21,815 nucleotides of DNA from Lunasporangiospora selenospora (Eukaryota > Mortierellomycota > Mortierellomycetes > Mortierellales > Mortierellaceae), in the NCBI GenBank assembly GCA_015680635.1, contig JAABOA010000012.1:24391-46205 (forward strand), in the 5' to 3' direction. A model generated the notes under the pieces. The model saw only the letters and a program-made list of their open reading frames with translations, was not told where the DNA came from and did not search any database. How positions within the stretch are numbered: position 1 is the first letter of the stretch; every line of letters begins with the position of its first letter. The position numbers were made by a program, and so were the translations under genes. Shown in pieces: positions 9,926 through 20,541 of the stretch.

Positions 9926-12900
9926 ATGTTTACACGTAGCGAGCGGTTTGCGGACAAGGTAAAGCTAACCATTAGCCAACACGGCCCCCACACACGCCTT
10001 GTTCTGCTCCTTTGGTGACTTGGAGCTTAGTGCGCCCAACTTAGACTCAACTCCTCTTCCCCGTTCTGTTCTTCTACTCTCACAGGTTGAGGTCACACCT
10101 GGTCCCAACCACTACGACGTCAAAAACGCAAATGACGATTCTCATAAGCGGTTTGGGTTCCTGAACAAGACAAAGCGCTTTTCAGATGCAGCCAAGTCCA
10201 AGTCCACATCTTCACTTGTCTCTGTCTCAGCCTCGGGAGCAGCAGACTCTGACTTGAATGAAGTTTTATTATCGACCAAATTGTCAGAACTACCTCCTCC
10301 ACCCAAATCGATTTATGAGCACAACTCCCTCTCAGCCTCCTTACCATCACTAGTCATCGGTAGGGACAGGAGTCAGTGCACTTCAGAGACGGCCTCCATC
10401 CATTCAAATGGTTCCACCACGCCTGAACATGGTGCAAATGCAAGGAGACCGGCAGGGATCCGGTCGAAGAGCACCGATAAAATAGGACAGGCCTTTATTG
10501 CAAACTCAAACAAGGCTGAGGAAAGGCTACGACGCGAGGTATGGCCTTCTGACGAGCTTTGTTTATTATCGGAGATAGCATCAAATACACAATCAATACC
10601 GACTTGTTTGAAAAAAGGAGAGCCACAGGGAGCAAGAAAAGGGGGATGATGAGATTTTAAGCAAGTGGGGAGGGGGGAGGAACAAAATGAAAATAAGGAT
10701 CTCACCTAAGATCAAGGAGAACTGTCAAACTTGATGTGGACAGCTTCCCTTAGTTCCTGGTTCCTAGTTCCTGTTTCCGCACTGCTGGTGTCAGATCTCC
10801 TGACTGATATCCTTCCTAACAATCTATGATACCTCTGCCTTCCATTTATTTTATACTCTGAAGCTGACGGACCTGTCGGAGCGGTTTGAGAAACTTCGAC
10901 AATTACACCAAAGGGATTTGGATGCTGCGAACGAAAAATACAAGAAGGGCGAGCTTCTGTATCAGAGTGTGGTCAAGGAGAAGAGCTCGATCCTGACCCA
11001 GCTCACGACAAAGGAGTCCGAAATCGGTAAGGCAACACCGTCATTGGAAAAAGGATAGGCTACAGGGGAGAGGGATCGAAGAAGAGGAAGTACAAAAAAA
11101 AAAAGGGAGAACTCCGTGCCCCGTTCACGAATTATGTTGACTTGGTGGTTCCCTATATACTCAAGGCGCACTCTTCTTTTGATTCTTTCCTTGAACTCCT
11201 TATTCAATCCTGCCTTTGGGGACCGCAAATTCATTCTGCGTGACCTGGATGAATTTGAAATCCTATAGCTGACCTCAATGCAAAGCACAATGTACTTAAA
11301 TCAACTGTAAGTAATCACCGACTTGCATATCGTTTGCTATTAGCCCTTGATGGTCAATTGAAAAGGAGAGAGAGGCTGAGGGGGGGGGGAGTTGGTTGGC
11401 AAGGCATGCAGGATGTTAGGCACGGAGACCAATTTTAGAGTTGATTCAGAGTTAATGAGGGCAAGTCGTCCAAATATGAGCCTTCGCCATATGCTCTGGG
11501 TGCCCCAAATAGACACACCAGGTGTTTTTCCTGTTTATGCCTGATTGTGGCTCTCTTTAGCACTCTCTCATTTCTTCATTCAAGATGTAGTCTTGAGCCG
11601 GATGTTTTTTTTTTCTTCATTATGTGAGCAGATTTCGAGAGACTCTTTGGAATCGCAGGGGTGTTAGTAGTCGTCTTATTATTATCGGTATTAGAGTATG
11701 GGGCGCTTTGCATAGTGCATGGTTGGCTCACATCCCTCCTTTTTTTATTTTGCTCTTTCGCATAAAGCTTGAAAAATCGGAAAGGGCGGCAACAGCATCA
11801 TCCGAGAAGTTGGCCAAGACTGCTCAACTGCAGAAAAGGATCGACGAAATGGAGCGCATACAGAGTCGACATAAACAAGCGCTTGAGGATCAAGAAGTCG
11901 TAACAAAAGAGCTTCGCCAAAAACTAGACCACGAGCGCCAACAGCTGCAGCAGCAGCTTTCTGACCAAAAAGCATCATTAGATGCTGAAGCTGTACGTGT
12001 CAAGGATGCACACCAGTCGGCTATAGAGAAACTCAGGTTTGATCTGAAGAAGGCCCAAAACGACGTGGAGTATTGGAAGAGAAGAGTCGAGGCACTGGAA
12101 AGGCGGATACGTGAACTCGAGGAGGAACTTGCAGCAGAGCGTAGAAAGGTAGAGGAGTTGAGGAAGACGATGAGGGATGAGATCCAACGACTACAGGGTC
12201 TGCTTAATGCAGCCAGTAAGCGGATACAGGATCTCGAGAAAGAACTAGAGGGGGAAACGGTGGCATCGAGAGCAGCAAAGGTTCAACTCCAAGGAGAGAA
12301 CGACCGACTAGAAGCACGTTTACAAGAAGCCCTCAGCGAGCTTAACACATTGACGACAAGGCAACAAGCGGCTGAAAAATTATTGGAAGACCAGCGGAGG
12401 AGGCATGCAGATGCGGTAGACACAATGGTCCGCCAGTATGACGACCAGAAGGCTCACATCCAAAAGGAGAGACAAGACCATTTGAAGGCAAAACAAGAAC
12501 TCGAACATAAAGTGACGAGTTTGATTACAGAGCTAGCACAGAATCGGGATGAGTTGCTCAGGATTCAAGCAGAGAGGACAAGGATCCTGGACAAAGAGAA
12601 TCAAAGCCAAATCGCACTCGAGGAGTTATCAAAAGAGATGGGACGCATGGAAGATATGCATCGGATATCACAGGAGGCCTTAAGGCAGCAACAAGAATCT
12701 TGGATTGCAAAGTACGAAACACTGCAAAGCGACTCTTTATCTCAGAAACTATCGTCAGAGGCTGCACTCACGAACCTCAAGACTGCTCTCGAAAGTAAAT
12801 CCGAGGAGCACTCACAGGCTTTGAATACGATACAAGCTGTTCAAGCGGAACTTAGCGCTATCGAGATTCAATACAAGGAAGTTGCATCGATCAACCTGGA

Positions 12901-14959
12901 GCAGAAAAGGCAAGCAGAAGAAGCGCTTCTGGCGATAGCACGTTTGGAAGGAGAAAGGCTTAGCCAAGCGGAAAAGGTGGAGAATATGAATGAAGCAAAC
13001 GTGGCTCTCACTGCAAAGATACGTGCGAAGGAGAGTTCTGTCGCGTCATTGGAATCCGAGATCGAGTTTATCCGAAAAGAGAAGGCTGAAGATGATGTGA
13101 GTGCGCTCTACCGGATCCAAGAATTGGAAACACAGCTCGTAGACAAAAGCAAAAGTGTTGAGGCATTACAAGAGGAGGAACAACGTTGGGAACGAGAACG
13201 AGACAAATTTCTCGAGGACATGTTCTCCCAGAGTAGCAAGCTTGACATGCTAGAGAAGAGGCTGGAACAAACAACTGAAGCTCAAGGAATAGAGTCGAAA
13301 GTAAGCGCAGGGCGCATCAAAGGACTTGAGGACCGCTGCCATCGAATGGAGAAGGTGTTCCAAGATCTTTTCAAGGCCTCAGGAGCTTCAATGCCATCCG
13401 ACACTAGTCGAGAAGACCGAGAGCTATGGCAAGAGCAGGCTGCAACTGTTCTTCAAATGTTAATGCACAATCAAACCATGCGCACTGAGTTTATGAAGGA
13501 GAGAGAGGAACTAGAGCGAGTTTCTTCATTTGCACCAACTGCTCTACAAGACCAAAAGAGCGTTACAAACTCAAACCTACAAGACAAGATAGCAGAACTT
13601 GAGGACCTGATCCGCCAACTCAGAGCTCAAGTCGAGTTTCTTGAGGCAGAAAACATTGGCAAAGTGGCAATCATAAAAGCGCTCCAAGACGAATATGAGT
13701 ACCAGGAAAGACTGATCCGAGACCTATCCAAGAATGAAGACGCAGCCAAGGAGGTTACTCGACTTGAGGAGGAGATTCGTGTACTGACAAACCATACTCG
13801 TGAAATGGATGGGTGGGTCAAGCAGGTTCAGGAGGATGTTGCAAAGTATAAAGCAGCGTATATCAAGGCCGATACAACCCGCGAGGAGACGCTGCTGGAC
13901 ATGGCAAGGTTACATGAGGAGCTTGCTGAGTCTGAGCGAGCACGAGTGGAGGTTGAGCACCAACTCCAGTTGGAAGTGAGCATGCTAATCAAGAAGCATG
14001 ACCTGACAGGTAATGAGCTATCGAGGCTCTCTAAAATGTCTATTGATTCAGCACAGAGTCAGGGGCTAAAGCAAAAGGTAACAATATTTAAAGAGATTTG
14101 AGAGAATACTCCAGGGATGGCAACTATCCTCCAAGAAAACTTTCTAACTTTCGTCTTTTCTTCTGGGGTACCCATACTATTTTAGGTCAAGCAAATTGCG
14201 CAGCTAAAAGAAGAAAATCTGACGCTCAAGAAAAAGAACTTGAGTCTATCGAATACGCGCGATTCACTTCGGTTGAAATACCTCCATGTTGAGCGTGAGC
14301 TCGAAGCATACAAGGCAGTAACATCAGCAACTACCGGGACATCAACGCCATATCTTTCCGGATTCCATTTAAATGAAGCGAGGCGCGGAGTAAATAGTTG
14401 TACTGGTCTTTCGGGAGCATCGACGCCGTTAGTGGCAGGCGGGGCAGGCACTGGTGGATATTCTGGCTCCTCTACCATTCATAGCCACCAGCCAACAAAT
14501 GGCGTAGATGGCAGCACAAGTCAACTTTTGAGCACCTCCGACCAGCTGAAGATCGTGAGCGGAAAGTTACAGTTACAGGTTACTGCTAACGACTCAGTTC
14601 CTACTTCAGCGTCGTCATCATTGGCCTCATCTCCTCTAACAGCGACATTCGGGTCAATGACTACACCAGCCAGGAGAACTGTAGGCGCGACTGCTGTGAA
14701 TCGACCAAGGTCAACATCGACGACATCCACAACATCGACGCTAACAACTCGATCAACGATATCCTCTACTACGGCAACAGGACCATCATCTTCTTCATCA
14801 CCATCTACTATAGCATCGAACAGCTCTTCGAATTGGAGTTTTGTGGCGAAGACTTCGACCATGAGCAAGGCAGGCTCAAGTGCGAACATAACAATGCCTG
14901 CAAAGCCTTTGCTAAGATCTAGAGCTGCGCGGACATATATGGCAGGTCAGCAGCAGTGA
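9926..14959 (+). CDS. HMMR/RHAMM-like coiled-coil protein, probable microtubule-associated
   Basis: Six in-phase exons (9926-9958, 10086-10538, 10864-11026, 11269-11306, 11768-14077, 14186-14959) give 1,256 residues; human HMMR has 724. The N-terminus has the HMMR_N pattern: RF, then VTPGPNHYDVK, then FLNKTKRFSD (human SPGAYDVK...QKSQRF). A disordered stretch to about residue 160 is followed by almost continuous coiled coil from about 165 to 1050. Exons 5/6 join to GLKQKVKQIAQLKEENLTLK, closely matching the conserved HMMR C-terminal zipper (LKQKIKHVVKLKDEN in human). The last 200 residues are Ser/Thr-rich and low complexity, ending in a basic segment (LLRSRAARTYM). Animal HMMR is mainly an intracellular spindle and microtubule protein, and the same role is inferred here. 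Introns 1-5 are 127, 325, 242, 461 and 108 nt, all GT-AG. Confidence 0.85.
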
Positions 14960-15045
14960 AATAGAACTGACCTCCCCTGTGTCACTCTGGCACGCCACCA
15001 ACCGCGCCTCTATAATCCCCACTATACCCCTCTCCAACTATCTCC

Positions 15046-15051
15046 ATTAAA
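15046..15051 (+). terminator. Possible polyadenylation signal ATTAAA
   Basis: The common variant hexamer ATTAAA lies 87 bases after the HMMR-like stop codon, downstream of a CT-rich 3' UTR. It is plausible as the 3'-end signal of that gene, but a single hexamer is weak evidence. Confidence 0.35.
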
Positions 15052-15261
15052 GCAGACTTACTTGCACCTACTTATTTCCCCTTTCTGTTGGCGGTACCAG
15101 GCTGTGACCATTCCCTGTTGAATTATATTGTCAGTTACAATATTCTGGTGAAATTTACGGCGCGACAGTCTACCAAGTGTTAGGTCAGATGTTTTTAGTT
15201 ACCAGTTACCATGATTGTTTTAGGTCTAGCTGTCTAAGCCTGTCATTCTCACGGGGGTTTT

Positions 15262-15579
15262 TTAGACTTGGATGCTGAAGGCTTTGAGATCCCAGTTCAG
15301 GTTGGTGGTGTTGATTTCAAATCCAAATACTCGAGTGAAGGGACCCATTGTGCGTTGATCTGAAAAAAAAAGTGACTGTGACCCCCCTGCAGCGGCAATA
15401 TACGCTACTGTCCTCTGAACGCGCCTCTCGATTGTATTGCTCTCCTTGAGTAACTCACAGACCTGGTTGACATAACCAGCCGCACTGCAATCCAGGCTGT
15501 CCCTTTAGGCAACAGTTAACACGAGCATATTTTGTGATGTGATGGAGCTGACATCTCTTCTAACTCGTTGTTTAGACAT
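15262..15579 (-). CDS. Candidate small gene, product unrecognised
   Basis: The minus strand has an 80-codon open frame (15504 to the TAA at 15264-15262) without its own early ATG. Its product looks protein-like: an amphipathic segment (VCELLKESNTIERRVQRTV), a small hydrophobic patch (AYIAAAGG), and a C-terminus containing FTRVFGFEIN and NLNWDLKAF. Upstream, a CT-rich leader precedes ATG 15579-15577, which starts MSKQR. A donor GTTAGA at 15564 and an acceptor AACCAG ending at 15463 would join the two in phase 0, giving about 71 residues. The intron would be about 102 nt with a GTTAAC branch-like site. I do not recognise the family. The open frame alone could be chance, and the splice model is one of several possible. 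Confidence 0.3.
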
Positions 15580-16670
15580 GGAAGAAAAAAGAGAACCTTG
15601 ACAATGTTAAACCAAGAACGAGGTGAATAAGCACAAGAGCACGGAAGCGAGAGAGCAAACTTCAAACACTAAGAGACACTGCAGTAAACAAGACAAACAT
15701 GGACTAAAATCTTTTAGAACGAGCATTTCGCGAATTAACTATCGAAGAGAAAGTTGGGGAAACACCTCAAGTCCTTCATCAGTTGTTGCCTCGAGTACAA
15801 GAGAAAGAAGCTTTTGGCACAGCCACAACAGCACTAAATTGAGCATATTTTCCAACGATGTGTATGTTCTAGGTTTAGGTGCTTTTTGTACTTAGTTCCT
15901 ATCATGTAAAAAAACCGAGAGTCCTCAGATGAAGAAGTAGAACAGGAACTGTTTGAGGAGCGTGGTTATGAATTAAAAGAGCAGGAGGAGCAAGGGGAGC
16001 ACAGGATGAGCCAGATGGACAAGAACATCTTATTAGGGTCAAAATTGAGGATTTGAGATCCAGCCTAGCGCATATGGGATGCATTTTAGGCATAGGAATG
16101 ATACACTCTTTTGTAGCACTTGGCAAGTTCAGGCTGCATCTGGAATGTTGATGCGGCGGAGGAGACAGAGCTGTCTCTTTTGCTAACTATTGTTTCAGTA
16201 TAGGTTTGCCACGGATAACCCCTCTATGTGAAAAACAATCTCAGTCATGGTTGTGTTGGTTGGTCTTGTCATCCCCCCCTCCCCTTCCCTCCAGCATTGT
16301 ATCACATATCGTACAGTCTAACAAAGCATGACTTGCATCACAAGACGATTCGGTAAGTCGTCAGAAACGTTATTGTTCGAGAATGGGTGGTCATAAGAAT
16401 GGACGTTCAACTTCATTAGAGTAGGATATTTCGTTACGAAAGGGTTGCGGATTCTTGGAACCAGCATGAATTTGTCTTGCTAATCTTTGTCTGGGGTTTC
16501 CTAATTTTCTTCTTCTATCCCTGCATGCTTCACTTCAGATCGTCTTGCCCAATGTCCATCCTTGAATATTTGGTGATACAAACATTCCGGTTGTCAATTC
16601 AGACCATTTCACTTAATCACTATCCCCCTCCTCTCTTCCAAAAAGTCATGGATATTTTTGGCTCTGCCCC
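15580..16670. other. Intergenic spacer, no supported gene
   Basis: About 1.1 kb lies between the candidate small gene and the 3' end of the VAP gene. Open frames at 15623-15895 (plus), 15902-16126 (minus) and 16477-16674 (plus) lack domain-like patterning and start context. The right end should contain the VAP 3' UTR, but no AATAAA was seen on the minus strand close to the VAP stop. No tRNA-like box A/box B pair was identified. Confidence 0.45.
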
Positions 16671-18066
16671 TTAGAAGAGGAGGTATGCGAAGATGAACGA
16701 GATCAAAGCGGCGGCAGCAACAATCGTGATAGGGTAGCCTTCCTGTTGGCTCTTCATATGAACTGCTGTCGACACTGGAGCTGACGACATTCCAGCTTCG
16801 GGCTTGCGTTGGCGGAGCTATTTAAAAGGAGAGAAGTTTAAAATCAAATAGAAAAAAATCAGTTGACTTGTTAGAGACACTAGAGTGCCAACCAAGAAAG
16901 AAGTTCTAGTTGGATTGGTAGCCCTTACCGTGGTAGCCTCACCCTGAAGTTTCTCAATTGAAGTCTGCAAGGTGTGGATAGTCTCTTGTGCAGCCTGGAG
17001 CTCGCGCCTCAAATTATGGGTATCCGACCCAGTAGACACTATTGATGGCTGGGTCTGCGATACCTGTGTGATGGCTGCCATTCCTGACTGTACTTCAGAT
17101 GCAAAAGATGCCGTAGGGGAAGGGGGTGCTGGTACTGTATTGATAGTGCTGTGGGTGCTCTGGGTAGCCAAAGGTAGTCGAGAAATGTTATCTTCGTCAT
17201 CCTGCGACTCATTCGAACCGATCGGCGGCAAAAAGGCACACCGGATCTTTTTTTCGCAGATCTGGTCCTTAGCATCTCTTTCAACGGCAGGCCACTATGA
17301 AGGACAGCGATAGTACCAGGATTAGCGAATGCGATGACAAAGCCTGGTGGTTGTAGAACGAACGACCTTCTATTACGTTGATTTCCACAAGCACCACCAG
17401 GCAACAGTAACTCCTTTCATCCAAGGGTCGTCCTTGAGAAGACTCCAAAGGATAGAACATTGGCAGTATGAGATGCATACCAGGTCAGTGAGAGAAAGAC
17501 TCTCGCGCTCTGCGGTGATGGCAATGCTCTGGACCAAGAACTTGTCCTTGCACTTGTAGTCGGTTGGAGGGTCCTCTCTCATGGCCTGCATCTGGACTAT
17601 ACATCCAGGTCATTGAAAACAAAATCAGGAGTCAAGATTAGCTGTGAGCAAGGTGTCTGCAATTACTGATCTCTCTCTCTTGTTTACAATAGACACAATC
17701 CGCTCCATCTCTTTGCTTTGGATGCTTGGATGAAGTCTTACTTTGGACCTCCAGTTCCTGGCCAGGCTCCACGCGTCCAGAATTGGGTCGTACACAGTAC
17801 TGTCTGGGTGCTGTCGTCTTGACCTTGAATGCGATCGGCAGTTGCGTTGGGTTGGTGATGAGCAGCGTTTCCCTGATAGGTTCAGTCAGGGGCCCTATAC
17901 GTTCATCAATCAGAAAATTTACATTACATCGCATAGCATCATGGTCAGTCCAATGGTCAGTAAATAAATAAAGTGACCGAACGACGCAGTGATGCTTTTG
18001 AGCGAGGAGTACGCAAGACTTACGACGGAAGGCTAGCTGGGATGGAGGAGAGAGCTCGATTGACAT
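16671..18066 (-). CDS. VAP/Scs2-like tail-anchored ER contact-site protein (MSP domain)
   Basis: Five minus-strand exons (18066-18024, 17894-17742, 17596-17481, 17294-16929, 16817-16671) join in phase to 274 residues. Residues 1-125 form a major sperm protein domain, with the VAP signature FKVKTTAPRQYCVRPNSG near residues 37-55; this surface binds FFAT motifs in VAP proteins. The domain closes with KDQICEKKIRCAFLPPIG. A Ser/Thr-rich linker follows, then a coiled coil at about 190-232 (LRRELQAAQETIHTLQ), then a single C-terminal membrane segment (YPITIVAAAALISFIFAYLLF minus its ends) with almost no residues after it. This is the standard tail-anchored VAP layout. VAPs recruit lipid-transfer proteins and tether the ER to other membranes. 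Intron 4 has no predicted coding overlap, and all introns are GT-AG. Confidence 0.92.
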
Positions 18067-18751
18067 AGTAACAGATGGGCTGTAGGACTAGATGCGATGA
18101 TGAAGATGAAGATGAGGTGAGGATTACGGGGTTGGCAGGAGGAGGTTGGAATGGAGAAAGATGATGCCTGGGGGCTCTTCGTCCCAGCACAAAATAGATG
18201 CAGCTGAAAATGACCCGTGCAGATATAGATCGGCTCTCGTACTGCCTCCTGCTCGCAGCTTCTTATTACTGCACGCCCATGCGCTGGCGTCCTCTAACGC
18301 TCTCCTCGTCTTCACTCTCTCTCCCTTTTCCTTTGCTCCACCTTGACATCGTGTTACTCTCAATGAATTGACATCCGCTCCTAAATACCCATCCTCAAAA
18401 GTATCAACCTCCTCCTCTAGCATCCGCATCAACAGTAGACTGTCAATTGCAAACCCGGTTAGCGCTGGTAGAACGAGATTTACTCGGCTCAGGATCCTAG
18501 CTTCTGCAGCAAAGACTGAGCTCAGAGAGACCTTCCGTTGTAGAACCCACTCGCCCAAGTCTAATAACCCAACGTTAGCAACACTAGTGTTCGAGTGCAC
18601 ACGTGAAGGACACAAGAGAGATCCAGCATAATATAATACACATCATTGAGCCGCAAGATGGACACCATTAAATAACAGACCTACACAAACTGAGAGCAGC
18701 CGTGGATGCATATTTGACCGAGATTCTTATTGTCATCGGCGAATTGGCTGG
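18067..18751. other. VAP upstream region with an ambiguous open frame
   Basis: This interval should hold the VAP promoter. A CT-rich plus-strand stretch at about 18285-18345 is oriented wrongly for VAP. A minus-strand frame (18615-18124, first possible start TTG) contains a leucine-rich, helix-like stretch (residues about 15-75). The opposite plus frame (18368-18631) is Ser/Arg-rich and looks like its mirror image. Neither has a credible ATG context or recognisable family, so neither is called a gene. Confidence 0.4.
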
Positions 18752-18757
18752 TTTATT
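18752..18757 (-). terminator. Polyadenylation hexamer AATAAA of the oxidase gene
   Basis: On the minus strand AATAAA (within CTTAATAAACC) lies about 150 bases downstream of the oxidase stop codon, a normal distance for a fungal 3' UTR. Confidence 0.55.
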
Positions 18758-18905
18758 AAGATGTAACTGTGTGCATGTGGACAGTTGGTATAACAAAGTA
18801 CAAGAAGCAATCCCCTCCTTTCCTAAGTGCAGAGAGAAAGGGGAAGAGAAAGGGAGTAAATGACACTCTCAAAGGACTAGGAGAGTGCATTCGCTACATG
18901 CTGGT

Positions 18906-20384
18906 CTATGACAAGGGGATGGACTGAGGGAAGTTGAACAGGTTTTTAGGGTCCACTGCCTTCTTGATGGACTTGAGCCGAGGAAGGCTATCGCCATAGT
19001 AGGCTACGAGCGAATCGGGCAAGTCGCGATCAATGTAGTTGGAATACGCATAAATGGGTTTGCTGGAGTAGGCACCAAGCATTTCCTGGAAAAATGCGAG
19101 GCTCCACTTCTGACAGGGCGTGCAAGGAGGTAAGCCGGGTTTGGTTTCGGGTCCACCCCACTCCGTAACAAACTCGATTCCGAATATTGCATCTCGATGC
19201 ACAAACGAACTCTCGCTGTCAGGCTTCTGCACCTTGCCCGTCCAGAGGTCGACAATCACATAGGCGGCCGTGATTCCTTTGGGAGGCTTCGACAGGTATT
19301 TGTAGATGATATCACCCTCCTCCTTACTCAGCGGCTGGCGGTAAACGAGCGATCGGCCCTTCGCATAATGAGCATCTCCAGCCTTGGGCTTCGAGAGGTC
19401 CTTGTTCTGCATCCATGCAAAACGGATAGCAGCGTCAAGCCAAGTCCCTTCACGGACATCCGAGCTTTTTGGTTTGCCCGTAACAGCAAACAGAGATGCG
19501 ACAGCCTTGTTAGCATCGGTTTTTGGTCCCAAGTAAGTCACCTGGATCTGGATGCCTCCACCTGAGTCGAGATTCATCTCGGCCATCAGGTCATTGGTTA
19601 CGGACTGACCCCATTCTGCATATGCTTTCAAGACTTTAGCGTAATCACTAAGAGGAAAGTCGTGAGTCATGGTAGTCACCTTGCTCGGTGCCTTGTAAGC
19701 CTGAATCTCAAATTGTGTTACGACACCGAATGATCCACCACCAGCGCCACGGAGTGCCCAGAACAAGTCTTTGTTGGAGTTCTTATCGACACGGTTAAGT
19801 TTGCCATCGGGAGTAACAATATTCATTGCGACAATATTGTCAGATAGAAGACCATACTTGCGAGAAGTCATACCAATACCTCCACCAAGCGCATGTCCAC
19901 CGATTCCGACCGTAGGGCACGTTCCTGCAGAAACCATGTACTTGCCACTCTTCCAGAGTGCATCGTAAAGAGGGCCAAGACGGAAGCCAGCTCCCACTGT
20001 GGCGATATTGGTCTTCTTGTTGATGTTGAACTTCTTGAACTGGTTAAGGTCCAACACGAGGACACCATCACGACCACCTTGACAATAGCCCTCAAAAGAG
20101 TGACCACCCGATCTTGGAGCGATAGCGACATTATACTGGCCGGCACATTTGATGGCAGCTTGAACATCGACCTCATTGCCGGGATGGAAGATAGCATTGG
20201 GCTTGTAGTTGAAAAGATAGTTCTCACCAACAGACTCAATTGTGTAATTGTTGGAAGATGGGGTGATCAGGTAAGAGGAGCCTTTGATCTGCTGGAGGCA
20301 GGTGACAAGGTCAGCAGGCTTTGCCTGCACCTGTAGAATGGCCATGGAGGCCAGAGCCGAGAGAGAGAGGAGCTTCGCCAGCAT
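18906..20384 (-). CDS. Secreted berberine-bridge-type FAD-linked oxidase (AA7-like)
   Basis: This is a single intronless frame of 492 residues. Residues 1-22 form a signal peptide (hydrophobic core, then VQAKP). A PCMH/VAO-type FAD-binding domain spans about 60-235. Its RSGGHSF motif puts His95, and its GTCPTVGIGGH motif puts Cys156, at the two positions that bind FAD covalently in the bicovalent members of the family. Cys29 and Cys80 match the conserved N-terminal disulfide. The C-terminal BBE domain (about 445-490) contains YSNYIDRDLPD and ends DPKNLFNFPQSI. Relatives oxidise sugars or oligosaccharides (glucooligosaccharide and chitooligosaccharide oxidases, CAZy AA7) or other alcohols and amines, using oxygen and releasing hydrogen peroxide. 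The substrate cannot be read from sequence alone. The ATG context is CCAACAATG. Lack of introns contrasts with all four other complete genes. Confidence 0.93.
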   Translation of the reverse strand: MLAKLLSLSALASMAILQVQAKPADLVTCLQQIKGSSYLITPSSNNYTIESVGENYLFNYKPNAIFHPGNEVDVQAAIKCAGQYNVAIAPRSGGHSFEGYCQGGRDGVLVLDLNQFKKFNINKKTNIATVGAGFRLGPLYDALWKSGKYMVSAGTCPTVGIGGHALGGGIGMTSRKYGLLSDNIVAMNIVTPDGKLNRVDKNSNKDLFWALRGAGGGSFGVVTQFEIQAYKAPSKVTTMTHDFPLSDYAKVLKAYAEWGQSVTNDLMAEMNLDSGGGIQIQVTYLGPKTDANKAVASLFAVTGKPKSSDVREGTWLDAAIRFAWMQNKDLSKPKAGDAHYAKGRSLVYRQPLSKEEGDIIYKYLSKPPKGITAAYVIVDLWTGKVQKPDSESSFVHRDAIFGIEFVTEWGGPETKPGLPPCTPCQKWSLAFFQEMLGAYSSKPIYAYSNYIDRDLPDSLVAYYGDSLPRLKSIKKAVDPKNLFNFPQSIPLS

Positions 20385-20535
20385 TGTTGGGGGTAGGAGA
20401 TGTGTGATTCGGGAAGACTGTGAGGGTTCAAGTATTCAGTTGCGGCTGAGGTGGTGAGGAGAAAGGCCCTGACGGAAAGAGAATGGAGAAGGGCGAGAAA
20501 CTTGAAGAAAGGAGGGATAGCGAGGAGACACCGAC

Positions 20536-20541
20536 TTTATA
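20536..20541 (-). promoter_or_regulatory. Possible TATA box of the oxidase gene
   Basis: The minus strand reads CATATAAAG here, about 152 bases upstream of the oxidase ATG. It is the only clear TATA-like element near this start. TATA-containing promoters are often regulated, which would suit a secreted oxidase, but this is inference. Confidence 0.4.

Noticed and set aside
11624-11767. Leftward extension of the long coiled-coil frame
   Set aside because: The frame stays open upstream of 11768 but has no coiled-coil pattern, begins at a GTG, and is preceded by a good donor at 11307. The pyrimidine-rich acceptor at 11767 joins exon 4 in phase, so this is intron.
17373-17480. Continuation of VAP exon 3 to the stop near 17373
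   Set aside because: The translation after 17481 leaves the MSP pattern. GTATGC at 17480 and the acceptor at 17295 restore it (W-P-A-V-E...KDQICEKKIRC).
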